From Sipunculus nudus (Eukaryota; Annelida; Sipuncula; Golfingiida; Sipunculidae), in NCBI GenBank assembly GCA_026874595.1, contig JAPPUL010000068.1, positions 1,007,001 to 1,071,000 of the forward strand: a DNA stretch of 64,000 nt. The letters are read 5' to 3'. The notes under the pieces were generated by a model. The model did no database searches. It saw only the letters and a program-made list of their open reading frames with translations, and had not been told where the DNA came from. The position numbers were made by a program, and so were the translations under genes. Below are positions 10,798-19,917 of this stretch, piece after piece. Every line of letters starts with the position of its first letter. Within the stretch, counting starts at the first letter, position 1.

Positions 10798-13548
10798 ATG
10801 GAAGAATTTAAGATGAGGTGGGGAGAAACTGGTTTGCTAAGCAAGATAATATTGAGACATAACAAAGTGATAGTAACACTATTTCTGCTATTATCACTAC
10901 TATGTAGTTTAGTAATGTTAGAAAGCGGCTTAAGGGTAGAAAACAGTCTTTACACAGTGTACTCAAAGGAAGGAGACAAGGAGTATGAGAATATATTAAA
11001 GGGGTACGGAGCAGAATCGGATATATATATAATTCTCTCAGGCGGGAGAAAGAACGTGGAAGCATATGGTCTTGATATAAAAGAAAAGCTCAAGCAAGCA
11101 AAAGAGTTTAAAGAACTAATAAAGGATGTAAATATATATAATAAAGATTTAGAATTTCTAAGGAGGCATGGATTTAAGGTATGGGACAAAGAGTATGTAT
11201 TTAAAGCAATAGAGCAATACAAGCCACGAGGGATTGGGGGATATTTAAAAAGTTATAGATCTGGCTATGAAGAGGGGCTATATAATGAGGAGGGTGCAGG
11301 ACGGTTTAAGATAGGTTTATATGAGGAGCTGCTAAGGATAAAGAGGCTATTAGTAATACTAAAAGAATATATAGAGGAGCCAGAAAACGTATCGGTAGAG
11401 GATGCAGCAGAGGATCTTGCGGATGTGGCATTATTTGGAGAGAATTTAAATATAGGAGCAGATGGAAATTATCTACTTTTGAGAGTAGGCGTAAATATAA
11501 TAGATAAGCATAAAGGGCAAGAACAAATAAAGAGGGTGCACAATTATGTAGAAACAGAGTCAAAGGCAGTAGAAGGGCTTAAGATATATAGCGAAGGGGC
11601 ACGTGGATATTATAAGTCAGATGGTAAGCTAACGAGCAACAATCCTTTACTAATCGTGTTGTTGCTGGAGATAATAATTTTAATATATATTCTTTTGTGG
11701 CGGGGTTTTAGGGGAGGAGTTTTATATGTAATATCGAGTCAAATACAACTTACAATCTATCTAATATATATAACAAAGAAGCTAATGGGCGAGTTAAACG
11801 TGCTAGGAATCTTAGTAATTCTGATTTTAAACGTATATAGTTATATAACGGGCTTAAGATTCAGCACAGAGTATGAAGAACATCGTAATAGGCTAGGGGG
11901 GATACGAGCAACACTTGAGAGTCTATTAACGTATAAGGGAAAGCGATTTATAGTATACAGTATTTCCCTATGCGGGTTTTATCTTGGAGCATTGCTACAA
12001 GACAGTCAAGTACTAATAGAAGTAGGAGTGTTAGTATCATTTGGCCTTATATTAAATATGGTTTTGGTAATATTCTACATATCCTCATTTCACATATTAT
12101 TAGACAAAGGTAGATTAAGCAGCATGCCAATATGGGGTATGGGTATAAAGAAGGAGGGAGATAATTTATTAGAAAAGGCACATAAGCGTTTTGCAGGGGT
12201 GATGGGGGTGGGAATATCGGGAAGGAAGTTTATCTATCTGGGTTTCATATTATTGTTAGTGCTGGTTGCAGTATGGATATTAGTAAACAAAGGGGAGGAA
12301 AGATATAAAGATTTAGAGAGTAGAGTTAGTTACAAAGAAGAACATGCAGGGGATAGGTTTTTCGCTAAGTTGTTAAAAGACAAATTTAAGATAGGAGAGA
12401 CTGATTACTTGATAAGAGAGCTTGGTGAGGATGCGGGTTTGGACTTAGCAGACAATCGGTTTGAGAATGGGTTTTTGTTGGAGGGGTATGAAGTAGACAG
12501 TATAAGGGCTTATTTAGTAAAAAAGAGTTTACAGAGTAGAAATATGGAGTATGTAAAAGAGCTTAAAAAGGAGCTTCTTCTTAAGCGGGGAGGAAGTAAA
12601 GATAAAGCGGAGGGAATGGGAGAGCTTACAAAAGAGCTAAGAAAACTTATTCAGCAGCTAGATGAGGTGGTAAGAGGTTATATATTAGAGGATAAAAAGA
12701 AAGAAGGCGACGCAGAAAGGGTAATTAAGCTACGAGATGAGATAGTGGAAAGGCAGTTAGAAATATTTGAAATAATAAAAGCAGAAGATGCAAAAAACAA
12801 AGAAGAGGAGATCCAGAAGCTCAGTAAATTTTTCAAAAGAGAGATGGAAAAGAAAGTAAAAGCTCTCCTTAAGGATGAGGAACTATTAACGTTAGCGACA
12901 CTGGATGCAAGTATAAAGAGCCGATATATAAACAAAGGGAGAGAGCTTATACGTCTTAGGCATATAGAAGGGCAAGCGAACGGGAATCGGAATGCAAAAG
13001 CAAATAAATTGGAGGAACAAAAGCCGACAAAGTTTCATTATGTAAGCAATAAATTGATATTAGAGGAAGGAATAAAAAAGGTATTGGAAGGAAGTATAAA
13101 GTGGTTTTGGTATGGTCATATGATATTATTTGCGATGCTTTATGTATTGGGTAGAAGCTTAAAAGAGAGTATTTTGGTGGCAGTAGTGTTTTTATTAGTA
13201 AGTTTAATGCAGCTTGGAGCACAAGAGCAATATGGCCTTAAATATAATTATATAAATTATATAGTCCAAATGCTTTTGCTTTTGATAGGCTATACATATA
13301 TATATAATTGGCTAGAGATAGGGTTAATAGGGTCAAGTAAGGATTTAAATATATTACGACAGAGGAAACTGCTAGAGGAATTATTGCTGGTTGAAGTTGT
13401 AGTAATATTAAATATAGTTGTACTATATGTGCTGCTAGAGGGCAAATGGAGTGATAGTGTATTGACAGTAATATTGTTGTGGCAGTTAGTATATCTATTA
13501 TTAGGGTTCGTGCAGCTATATTTTTATAAAAACCGCATAACAAATTGA
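10798..13548 (+). CDS. Large MMPL/RND-superfamily-like membrane protein
   Basis: About 916 residues with an RND-type layout. There is one N-terminal membrane helix (about 25-45), an extracytoplasmic domain to about 280, a first helix bundle (about 283-440, including LRFSTEYEEHRNRLG after a helix, as in MMPL proteins), and another helix near 478-498. A second extracytoplasmic domain rich in Lys/Glu coiled coil follows (500-750), then a C-terminal helix bundle (760-910). The cargo is unknown. MMPL proteins usually export lipids or drive membrane remodelling. Two starts are possible: ATG 10798, or ATG 10813, which overlaps the stop of a 16-codon upstream frame. It does not keep a clear proton-relay Asp pair. 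Confidence 0.7.
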   Translation: MEEFKMRWGETGLLSKIILRHNKVIVTLFLLLSLLCSLVMLESGLRVENSLYTVYSKEGDKEYENILKGYGAESDIYIILSGGRKNVEAYGLDIKEKLKQAKEFKELIKDVNIYNKDLEFLRRHGFKVWDKEYVFKAIEQYKPRGIGGYLKSYRSGYEEGLYNEEGAGRFKIGLYEELLRIKRLLVILKEYIEEPENVSVEDAAEDLADVALFGENLNIGADGNYLLLRVGVNIIDKHKGQEQIKRVHNYVETESKAVEGLKIYSEGARGYYKSDGKLTSNNPLLIVLLLEIIILIYILLWRGFRGGVLYVISSQIQLTIYLIYITKKLMGELNVLGILVILILNVYSYITGLRFSTEYEEHRNRLGGIRATLESLLTYKGKRFIVYSISLCGFYLGALLQDSQVLIEVGVLVSFGLILNMVLVIFYISSFHILLDKGRLSSMPIWGMGIKKEGDNLLEKAHKRFAGVMGVGISGRKFIYLGFILLLVLVAVWILVNKGEERYKDLESRVSYKEEHAGDRFFAKLLKDKFKIGETDYLIRELGEDAGLDLADNRFENGFLLEGYEVDSIRAYLVKKSLQSRNMEYVKELKKELLLKRGGSKDKAEGMGELTKELRKLIQQLDEVVRGYILEDKKKEGDAERVIKLRDEIVERQLEIFEIIKAEDAKNKEEEIQKLSKFFKREMEKKVKALLKDEELLTLATLDASIKSRYINKGRELIRLRHIEGQANGNRNAKANKLEEQKPTKFHYVSNKLILEEGIKKVLEGSIKWFWYGHMILFAMLYVLGRSLKESILVAVVFLLVSLMQLGAQEQYGLKYNYINYIVQMLLLLIGYTYIYNWLEIGLIGSSKDLNILRQRKLLEELLLVEVVVILNIVVLYVLLEGKWSDSVLTVILLWQLVYLLLGFVQLYFYKNRITN

Positions 13549-13721
13549 TTTAAGAAAGAGCGAGAGAAGTTCTCAATATATTCTAAAATATATGATAGAA
13601 GAGGGAGTAGCAAGAGAGTAGATCAAATAAATAATATAAAGAGTTATTAAAAAGCGAGCTAAGGACGATATAAGATGCAAATAAATACAAAAAGGCACAG
13701 GAGGAGCGGGAGGAAACAGTT

Positions 13722-14324
13722 ATGGAAATAAAGAGAAACTATAAGGTATCATTGTTAATTTGCTTAATGGGGGTGTTTGGATTTATAGGATGCACGAATA
13801 TAGATTCTAATACTCAACCGGAGCAAAGCGGGATTAAAGGGGAAGGAGGGGGATATAGTAAATTTGGAAGATATGGAATAAGTTTTACCTATCCATCTGA
13901 ATATGATATAAAGACGGAGAAGAAGGAAACGCATGTAAATATATTTATGAAGGGAGAGAATAGCAGGATATCAGTCCAGATAGTAAATGGGGTTATGGGA
14001 AGGGATCTAAGATTAGATTATATGGAAGTGATAAAGAATCAGATGGAAGAGTTTAAACTGGTGTTAGATAAGTCAGAGAATAATATAAAAGAAATAGAGA
14101 TACGGGAGGGAGGAAAGAAAGTAAAAGTAAGAGCGTATTATAATAAGTTAATCTTTACAGAGGAAGTAGAAGATTATAAGATAGTAATGCTAGTCTATTT
14201 CTTTGAACACAAAGGGACAGGATATATAATAAACTTTGCGTATAATCCAAAAATGGTGCCAATGAATGATTTTGAGATAGTAAGTAAAAGTTTTACAATA
14301 AGAGGGAAAGTAGAAAGAGGGTGA
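13722..14324 (+). CDS. Lipoprotein with a PsbP-like domain
   Basis: A 200-residue protein with a lipoprotein signal peptide (Lys/Arg-rich start, hydrophobic core, lipobox FIGC near residue 24). The mature part begins with a low-complexity linker, then YGISFTYPSEYDIK and a beta-rich region ending VSKSFTI, which resembles the PsbP/LpqN fold. It should sit at the periplasmic face of a membrane. The ATG follows GGGAGGAA at good spacing. Function is unknown. Its stop is directly followed by a long minisatellite. Confidence 0.75.
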   Translation: MEIKRNYKVSLLICLMGVFGFIGCTNIDSNTQPEQSGIKGEGGGYSKFGRYGISFTYPSEYDIKTEKKETHVNIFMKGENSRISVQIVNGVMGRDLRLDYMEVIKNQMEEFKLVLDKSENNIKEIEIREGGKKVKVRAYYNKLIFTEEVEDYKIVMLVYFFEHKGTGYIINFAYNPKMVPMNDFEIVSKSFTIRGKVERG

Positions 14325-14595
14325 GGGAAGGCAGGAGAGGAAGGCAGGAGAGGAAGGCAGGAGAAGAAGGCAGGAGAAGGAAAAGAGGCAAAGAAGAGGC
14401 AAAGAAGAGGCAAAGAAGAGGCAAAGAAGAGGCAAAGAAGAGGCAAAGAAGAGGCAAAGAAGAGGTAAAGAAGAGGCAAAGAAGAGGCAAAGAAGAGGCA
14501 AAGAAGAGGCAAAGAAGAGGCAAAGAAGAGGCAAAGAAGAGAAAAAGAAGAGGCAAAGAAGAGAAAAAGAAGAGAAAAAGAAGAGAAAAAGAGAT
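14325..14595 (+). repeat. Polypurine minisatellite, 11-bp unit (gaggcaaagaa)
   Basis: After a few copies of ggaaggcaggaga, the unit gaggcaaagaa is repeated about 18 times with few changes, ending in aaaaagaagag variants. Because 11 is not a multiple of 3, every frame stays open over 33-base super-units. This creates apparent basic or Phe/Leu-rich reading frames that are not genes. It fills most of the 450-base gap before the next gene. Confidence 0.9.
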
Positions 14596-14775
14596 GTTGT
14601 AAAAAAAAAGTGATAAAATAAAATAGTAAAAGGGATTATATTGTAAGCAAGTATCACTTGTATGAGTAGAAGGGCATGGGGGGCTGGACAGGTGGCATGG
14701 GGAGACAAAGGAGCGAAGTGTTAAAGGAGAAGCTGAGGGAGAAGAAAAAAGAATAACAAAGAGAGAAGCAAGAAG

Positions 14776-15024
14776 ATGTCAAGTTTAGGAGAAAATGAAC
14801 TACAAAAGTTTTTGCTTGCGCAGATAGAGGAAATCAATAGATATAAATGGATAGAGAGTGAGAAAAGACAACACGACATAGGTTTTCAGCGAGCGGCGAT
14901 GGAATGGATAGGGCTGTACTCAGTATGTTTTAAGAAGGATTGGAAAAGGGGTGGCTTAGAAGAGAGGAGGGCCTTAGAAGAAGGAGAGAATGGCAGGCAA
15001 GGCGACAGCGGAGAAGGAAGCTAG
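14776..15024 (+). CDS. Small conserved-looking hypothetical protein
   Basis: An 82-residue soluble protein beginning SSLGENELQKFLLAQIEEINRYKWIESEK and including DIGFQRAAMEWIGLYSVCF. It is probably helical and resembles small hypothetical proteins of many environmental genomes, but no function is known. The last 20 residues are low-complexity Glu/Gly/Arg. The ATG follows AGAGAGAAG. Confidence 0.55.
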   Translation: MSSLGENELQKFLLAQIEEINRYKWIESEKRQHDIGFQRAAMEWIGLYSVCFKKDWKRGGLEERRALEEGENGRQGDSGEGS

Positions 15025-15233
15025 TAGAGAGAGCTTTTGTAGAGTATGCTTTATGAAAAAGGCATAGTTAGGAATATAAATCAAACCGACCAAAGAATAT
15101 AAACAAGCCCACAAGGTTGAATAAATAAATTATATACAAAGCCCCAATAATATATTATACTAGATAAAGTTAATGATGAGCCTAGGGCTACAATGTACGA
15201 AATCTATTATGGTAATAAAGGAGGAGGAGAGGA

Positions 15234-15722
15234 ATGGCAAAAAAGGGCTTAAAGATAGTGTTATTAAGTTTTATGATATTATTAAGTTTAGAAAGTTTAT
15301 ATGGTGGTGAGGTTGCTAAAGGAGCGGGGATTAAAATAGAGGATGCCTGGATAAGGAACAGCCGAGGGGACGTACCTGTTAGTGCGGGATACATGACAAT
15401 ATTGAATAAGACAGATGAAGACATAAAGCTAATAGAAGTTGAGGTCTATCCGGAAGGAGTGTGCAAGGCAGTAGAACTACACGAGATGCAGGATTCAGGA
15501 GGGCTAATGCGGATGAGGCGAGTTGAGAGTATTTTGGTACCGAAGCAAGAAGGCGAACGGGCAGGACGAGTAGAATTAAAACCTGGAGGCTATCATATAA
15601 TGTTTCTAGGAATAGAGAAGGAATATTTTGAATTAGGAAAAAAGATAAAGTTAAAGCTTAAGTTTGTAGGGGCTATAGATATATTAGTAGAAGTGGGAGT
15701 AAAGTCATTGCTAGACGAATAA
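15234..15722 (+). CDS. PCu(A)C-type periplasmic copper chaperone
   Basis: A 162-residue exported protein with an N-terminal signal (about residues 1-24). The Cu(I) ligand pattern of the family is present: ELHEMQDSGGLMRMR, then LKPGGYHIMFLG about 30 residues on (His, Met, His, Met). These proteins carry copper to the CuA site of cytochrome c oxidase, working with SCO1-type proteins, and an SCO1 homologue lies at 33388-34041. It starts after a strong GGAGGAGGAGAGG and precedes kdsA by 42 bases. Confidence 0.88.
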   Translation: MAKKGLKIVLLSFMILLSLESLYGGEVAKGAGIKIEDAWIRNSRGDVPVSAGYMTILNKTDEDIKLIEVEVYPEGVCKAVELHEMQDSGGLMRMRRVESILVPKQEGERAGRVELKPGGYHIMFLGIEKEYFELGKKIKLKLKFVGAIDILVEVGVKSLLDE

Positions 15723-15764
15723 AGGGATAATAAATTATAGTTTTAAAAAAAGAGGTAAAAGAGG

Positions 15765-16586
15765 TTGATAAATTGGCTTGAGAAGCTAGGAGTAAGGAAC
15801 GTAATACGTACAACGGAGCCAAAATTCATATTGGTAGTGGGTCCGTGCGTAATACGAGAAGCAGGCGAGACAGAAGACATCGCCCGAGAGCTTTTAGATA
15901 TATGTAAGGGGTTGTCGTTACCGTTTGTGTTCAAAGGGTCCTACAGCAAATCAAACAGGAGCAAAGCGGAATCATATAGGGGAGTGGGCTTAAAGATGGG
16001 ACTTGCGATACTGCATAGTATAAGACGAGAATTAAACATACCGATATTAACAGACGTGCATAAAGAAGAGGAAATAGACGATGTAGGGAAGGTGGTAGAT
16101 TTTGTACAGATACCGGCCTTTTTGTGTCGACAAACGGAGTTAATAGAAAAAGCAGCCCGCACACAAAAGATAATAAATGTAAAGAAAGGACAATTCATGT
16201 CACCCTACGAAATGGAAGATGTGCTTGAAAAGATAAGGAAGCAGAAGAACACAAAATATATGATAACAGAACGAGGCACAAGTTTTGGATATGGGGATTT
16301 AGTGAATGACTTTAGAGGGATAGCGATAATGACAAAACACGCGCCCGTGCTTTACGACGGGACACATAGTATAAAGTCAAGCAAAGTGGAAGGAAGACAA
16401 TATATAAAACACCTATCAAGAGCAGCAATAGCAGCAGGAGCAAGCGGATTATATTTAGAAGTACATCCAAACCCAAGCAAATCGCTATCGGATAAAGATA
16501 GCATATTACCGCTTAAAGAGCTAAAACCGCTTTTAGAAGAAATAATACCGTTATATCAATTAGTAAAGACCTTCACAAACAAGTAA
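15765..16586 (+). CDS. kdsA: 3-deoxy-D-manno-octulosonate 8-phosphate synthase
   Basis: Condenses arabinose 5-phosphate with phosphoenolpyruvate to KDO 8-phosphate for LPS inner core. It is 273 residues with the family motifs VGPCVIREAG, FKGSYSKSNRSK (phosphoenolpyruvate site), ILTDVH, NVKKGQFMSP, TERGTSFGYGDLV and a C-terminal EVHPNPSKSLSD. The start is TTG at 15765, eight bases after AAAGAGG. It shows that the organism makes an LPS-type outer membrane. Confidence 0.96.
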   Translation: MINWLEKLGVRNVIRTTEPKFILVVGPCVIREAGETEDIARELLDICKGLSLPFVFKGSYSKSNRSKAESYRGVGLKMGLAILHSIRRELNIPILTDVHKEEEIDDVGKVVDFVQIPAFLCRQTELIEKAARTQKIINVKKGQFMSPYEMEDVLEKIRKQKNTKYMITERGTSFGYGDLVNDFRGIAIMTKHAPVLYDGTHSIKSSKVEGRQYIKHLSRAAIAAGASGLYLEVHPNPSKSLSDKDSILPLKELKPLLEEIIPLYQLVKTFTNK

Positions 16587-16590
16587 AAGC

Positions 16591-16645
16591 AAATAAAAGT
16601 ATAAGAAATAAAAGTATAAGAAATAAAAGTATAAGAAATAAAAAA
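16591..16645 (+). repeat. 15-bp tandem repeat between kdsA and the SDR gene
   Basis: The unit aaataaaagtataag occurs three times with a partial fourth, directly after the kdsA stop. Confidence 0.8.
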
Positions 16646-16665
16646 ATGGAGGAGGGAAAAAGGCA

Positions 16666-17373
16666 GTGGAAACGATACTAGTAACAGGCGGGAGTAAGGG
16701 TATAGGGAAGGAAGTGTGTAAAAAGTTTGCAAAGGAAGGGTATAGGATACTGTTCACGAGTCGGAGCGAGGGAGGATTTAGTGAGCTTGAAGCAGAATAT
16801 ATGGGACTTGGAGCGTCTTTAGCAAAAGGGTACAAATTAGATATAGGAGACAAAGAGTCAGTAAAGAGTCTGGTTGAAAAGATAAAAGGGGAGGGATTGG
16901 GCTTAAAAGTACTTGTAAACAACGCGGGGGTGGGAATATTCAAAAGGGTTAAAGACCTAAGCTACGAGGAATGGGACAAAGTAGTAGGAACGAACCTGAG
17001 CGGGATATTTTATTTAACGCAAGGGCTTATAGGGGTCCTAGAGGAGGCAGGAGGTGGAAATATAATAAATATAGGTTCTCTTGCAAGCAGAAATACATTT
17101 GTGGGGGGAGCATTATACTGCGCAACGAAGTTCGGGTTATTGGGTTTTACGGAATGCCTAATGCTTGAGCTACGGGATAAAAATATAAAGGTATCGATAG
17201 TGATGCCTGGGTCAGTAAATACAAGTTTTAGCGGAGAAGAGTTTTTAGAAGAAGAAAGCTTTAAGTTAAGCGGAGAAGATGTAGCCAAGACAGTATACGA
17301 CATAGTAAAAACGAGTAAAGAAAGTCTTATAAGCAAGATAGAGCTAAGGCCATTAAATCCGAAGAAGTCCTAG
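16666..17373 (+). CDS. Short-chain dehydrogenase/reductase
   Basis: A 235-residue classical SDR. The nucleotide site is TGGSKGIGKEV, with NNAGVG following, and the catalytic Ser and YxxxK are in GSLASRNTF and ALYCATK. PGSVNTSF after the active site is typical. The cofactor preference is probably NADP (Ser/Arg after the second strand, TSRSE). The substrate is unknown; 3-oxoacyl reductase-like activity is possible. The start is GTG at 16666 after GGAGGAGGG. Confidence 0.88.
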   Translation: METILVTGGSKGIGKEVCKKFAKEGYRILFTSRSEGGFSELEAEYMGLGASLAKGYKLDIGDKESVKSLVEKIKGEGLGLKVLVNNAGVGIFKRVKDLSYEEWDKVVGTNLSGIFYLTQGLIGVLEEAGGGNIINIGSLASRNTFVGGALYCATKFGLLGFTECLMLELRDKNIKVSIVMPGSVNTSFSGEEFLEEESFKLSGEDVAKTVYDIVKTSKESLISKIELRPLNPKKS

Positions 17374-17375
17374 GG

Positions 17376-17590
17376 CAAAGGCAAAAAAGAAGGCAAAAAA
17401 AGAAGGCAAAAAAGAAGGCAAAAAAAGAAGGCAAAAAAAGAAGGCAAAAAAAGAAGGCAAAAAAAGAAGGCAAAAAAAGAAGGCAAAAAAAGAAGGCAAA
17501 AAAGAAGGCAAAAAAAGAAGGCAAAAAAAGAAGGCAAAAAAAGAAGGCAAAAAAAGAAGGCAAAAAAAGAAGGCAAAAAAGAAGGCAATA
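17376..17590 (+). repeat. Polypurine minisatellite, 12-13-bp unit (aaggcaaaaaaag)
   Basis: About 16 copies of aaggc followed by six or seven A and ag fill the gap between the SDR gene and apbE and reach the apbE start. The last copy's AAGG lies at Shine-Dalgarno distance from the apbE ATG. Copies differ mainly in A-run length, which is typical of slippage. Confidence 0.92.
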
Positions 17591-17591
17591 G

Positions 17592-18716
17592 ATGGGAAGA
17601 GAGATAAAGAGCTATATAAGGATAATATATATAGCAGTATTTGCGTTAATAATATTGTGGTGGATAATAAGCTATAAATATACTAATCTAGTACAAAGTG
17701 AGTATAAAGGGATATTACTAAGCACAGAAGTAGAACTTAAGATATTACACACGCGTACCCAGGATGCAAAAGGGATATTGCTTGGTTTTGAAGGAGAAGT
17801 AAAACGGCTTGGTAAGATATTCAGCTCCTATGATACGAGTAGTGAACTTAGTAAACTAAACGCAGTTGCGGGGACAGGGGAGTGGTATGGAGTAAGTAAA
17901 GAATTACTTTATGTGATAAAGGAGGGACTTAGGTATGGGAAGCTTAGTGATGGGGCATTTGATATAAGTATTTATCCATTACTCCGTCTTTGGAATGCAG
18001 GTGATAGAGAAGATAGGAGCCAGCCGTCTAAGGAGGCTATAATGGCTTCAAGAGAGCTTGTAGACTATAAAAAGATAGAGATAAGAGCAGATAAGATAAG
18101 ATATTTAAAGAAGGGCTTAAAAATAAGCTTAGGCGGACTTTCTAAAGGATATATAATAGACAAGGCAATAAGTTATCTAAAAGGGCGCGGAATAAGCTCC
18201 TGCTTGCTTAATATAGGAGGAGACACTTATGGATTAGGCAGTAGCATATCGGGAGGATTTTGGCGTATAGGCATAAAAAACCCTCGAGAGGGTGAGTATG
18301 GAGTAAAATATCTTGGCAAAGTGCTATTAAATAATCAGTCTCTGGCAACATCGGGCGATTATGCAAGATATAGGATAACGAAAGGGGGCAAACGGGTAAA
18401 CCATATAATAGATCCTAAAACGGGGTACCCAGTTTTAGGAGTTCTAAGCGTTTCGACTTTAAGTAATAGTGCCTTACAAAGTGATGCAATCTCGACAATA
18501 GTATTTTTACTTGGAGCAGATAAAGGTTTTAAATTGGTAAAAGGGCTTGCAGGAGTTGAGAGTCTAATAGTTTATGAGGAGCAGAGAGGAGAGGGAGTTG
18601 AGTTAGACACTACGAGTATAGGTAATTATGTAAGAGAGGGTTATGAAGGGAGATTAAAGTTTTTGCAAACAAAAGGGTTCAAGCTAGAAGCGATTAAAGA
18701 GATTGCGGGAGAATAA
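17592..18716 (+). CDS. apbE: FAD:protein FMN transferase
   Basis: Transfers FMN from FAD to a Thr of exported flavoproteins such as NqrC/RnfG subunits. It is 374 residues with an N-terminal membrane anchor (about residues 10-27). Motifs include FSSYDTSSELSKLN, DGAFDISIYPL, ISLGGLSKGYIIDKA, LLNIGGDTYGLG, SLATSGDYARY, HIIDPKTGYPV and the metal-site region LQSDAISTIVFLLG. It would act on the outer face of the inner membrane. No target subunit is seen nearby. Confidence 0.93.
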   Translation: MGREIKSYIRIIYIAVFALIILWWIISYKYTNLVQSEYKGILLSTEVELKILHTRTQDAKGILLGFEGEVKRLGKIFSSYDTSSELSKLNAVAGTGEWYGVSKELLYVIKEGLRYGKLSDGAFDISIYPLLRLWNAGDREDRSQPSKEAIMASRELVDYKKIEIRADKIRYLKKGLKISLGGLSKGYIIDKAISYLKGRGISSCLLNIGGDTYGLGSSISGGFWRIGIKNPREGEYGVKYLGKVLLNNQSLATSGDYARYRITKGGKRVNHIIDPKTGYPVLGVLSVSTLSNSALQSDAISTIVFLLGADKGFKLVKGLAGVESLIVYEEQRGEGVELDTTSIGNYVREGYEGRLKFLQTKGFKLEAIKEIAGE

Positions 18717-18746
18717 ATAGAAGCAGATATTAAAAAAAAACATGTA

Positions 18747-19445
18747 TCAAGCAAGGTTTAGAGGGTCGTCAATCTTAAGAGGCGAGGATGCAACAAAACC
18801 GTGGGCACACTCAGAACCAATATAATAGCCAAAAGATGTAGCCTGAGCTAAGATAAAGTTATAAAAGCCTGTTTTTGATGGGTTATCCCCAAACATTTGA
18901 GAATTATGAGCTTTTATTGCCTTAATCCATTCGTCTTTAATATCAGAAATATCAACAACGAAAGTAGGTTTCATATTGCGCGGAAAGAGATAGTAAAGGA
19001 CTTGAGAAACAATATGAGGCTCTTCATCCAAAGGCATTTTCTTTAACCGAGCAAAATTAACAGCATGAGAGGCTAAAATACCGGTATGGATATGGTCAGT
19101 ATGTCCATGTCCTCGTCCTGGAGTGCCTTTCCAATAGGGCATTAAAATAGTTTTAGGTTTAAGCTGTCGAATAAAGCGAGCAATTATAAGGCGACTTGCA
19201 AAGGAATCAGAGATCATACAATCTTTAAAACCGGCATAGTCAAAATGGTCAACTTTAAGTATTTCGAGAGCCTTTTTAGTCTCTTCAAGCCGAATTTTTG
19301 TATTACCTTCGGTAGACATTTCCCCTTTGCTCATGTATAGGATACCAGTTTTGTAGCCTTTAAGCTTAGATTTAAGTAAAAGGCCACCACAATGAATCTC
19401 AGCATCATCAGGATGAGGGCTAATGGCAAGTAAATCAAGTTCCAT
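18747..19445 (-). CDS. bshB1: N-acetylglucosaminyl-malate deacetylase (BshB1-type)
   Basis: Second step of bacillithiol synthesis: it removes the acetyl group from GlcNAc-malate. The 232-residue LmbE-like protein carries the zinc motif SPHPDDAEIHCGG near residue 10 and the distal GHTDHIHTG near 115. The C-terminal GYYIGSECAHGFVASSPLKIDD matches BshB1 better than other deacetylases. The other two pathway genes, bshC and bshA, lie 41 kb away at the right end. Confidence 0.88.
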   Translation of the reverse strand: MELDLLAISPHPDDAEIHCGGLLLKSKLKGYKTGILYMSKGEMSTEGNTKIRLEETKKALEILKVDHFDYAGFKDCMISDSFASRLIIARFIRQLKPKTILMPYWKGTPGRGHGHTDHIHTGILASHAVNFARLKKMPLDEEPHIVSQVLYYLFPRNMKPTFVVDISDIKDEWIKAIKAHNSQMFGDNPSKTGFYNFILAQATSFGYYIGSECAHGFVASSPLKIDDPLNLA

Positions 19446-19640
19446 AAGGAGACATCACCTAGTTAATAATTAAGTTACAAAAAAAAAGAAAAGGTTATTC
19501 TAAATGGGCACAATGTAAAAGTAAAGTATAAATAAAAATAAGTGTGTAGTAAAATTAGATATAAAAAAAACGTATAATGTAATTCAATTTTGATGATGTT
19601 AAAACCGAGTAAAAAAATGCAGGTTAATGATCATAAGTGT

Positions 19641-19711
19641 TGGGCGTTTTCGTAATTGCTATAACTTCCCCTCCCTAAATATAGTGTTACGAAAGCGCCT
19701 ATATTTTTTTT
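19641..19711 (+). ncRNA. Candidate small RNA or terminator hairpin with a C-rich loop
   Basis: In a 472-base gap without genes, 19641-19656 pairs with 19686-19701 (16 bp with a few G-U pairs). After a small internal loop, ctata at 19659-19663 pairs with tatag at 19680-19684. The 16-base loop is acttcccctccctaaa. A run of eight T at 19704-19711 follows. This has the form of an intrinsic terminator or the 3' end of a small RNA whose loop could pair with purine-rich Shine-Dalgarno regions. No known RNA family was recognised. The rest of the gap (19446-19640 and 19712-19917) shows only AT-rich DNA with no clear gene. Confidence 0.5.
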
Positions 19712-19917
19712 AAGAAAAAGAGCTGCAGCAAGGCAATAAACTCACTAAATAGGATTAGAAGTCTTTTTAAAGGGCAAGAGCATATCTTAGATAATTCATT
19801 TATTATCAAATCAAATATATAAATGAGTATAATAGTTTTATATAATTTTTTTTATATAAGTTTATTATATTGTAAAAGCAATAATCGATGGATAATTAAA
19901 AGGGGTAGATAGTCTAA

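Noticed and set aside
10766-10816. Leader frame overlapping an internal ATG of the MMPL-like gene
   Set aside because: Its Shine-Dalgarno is too close to its start, and the gene may equally begin at 10798. It is mentioned only as a weak parallel to the other leaders.
14321-14602. A 93-codon frame coding a Lys/Arg/Glu-rich repeat protein, and long Phe/Leu/Ser-rich frames on the other strand
   Set aside because: They are produced by the 11-bp purine minisatellite, which stays open in every frame. No non-repeat domain or proper ribosome-binding site supports a gene.
17327-17590. Minus-strand frames rich in Phe and Leu over the 17.4-17.6 kb array
   Set aside because: They arise only from the aaggc-A(6-7) repeat read backwards.
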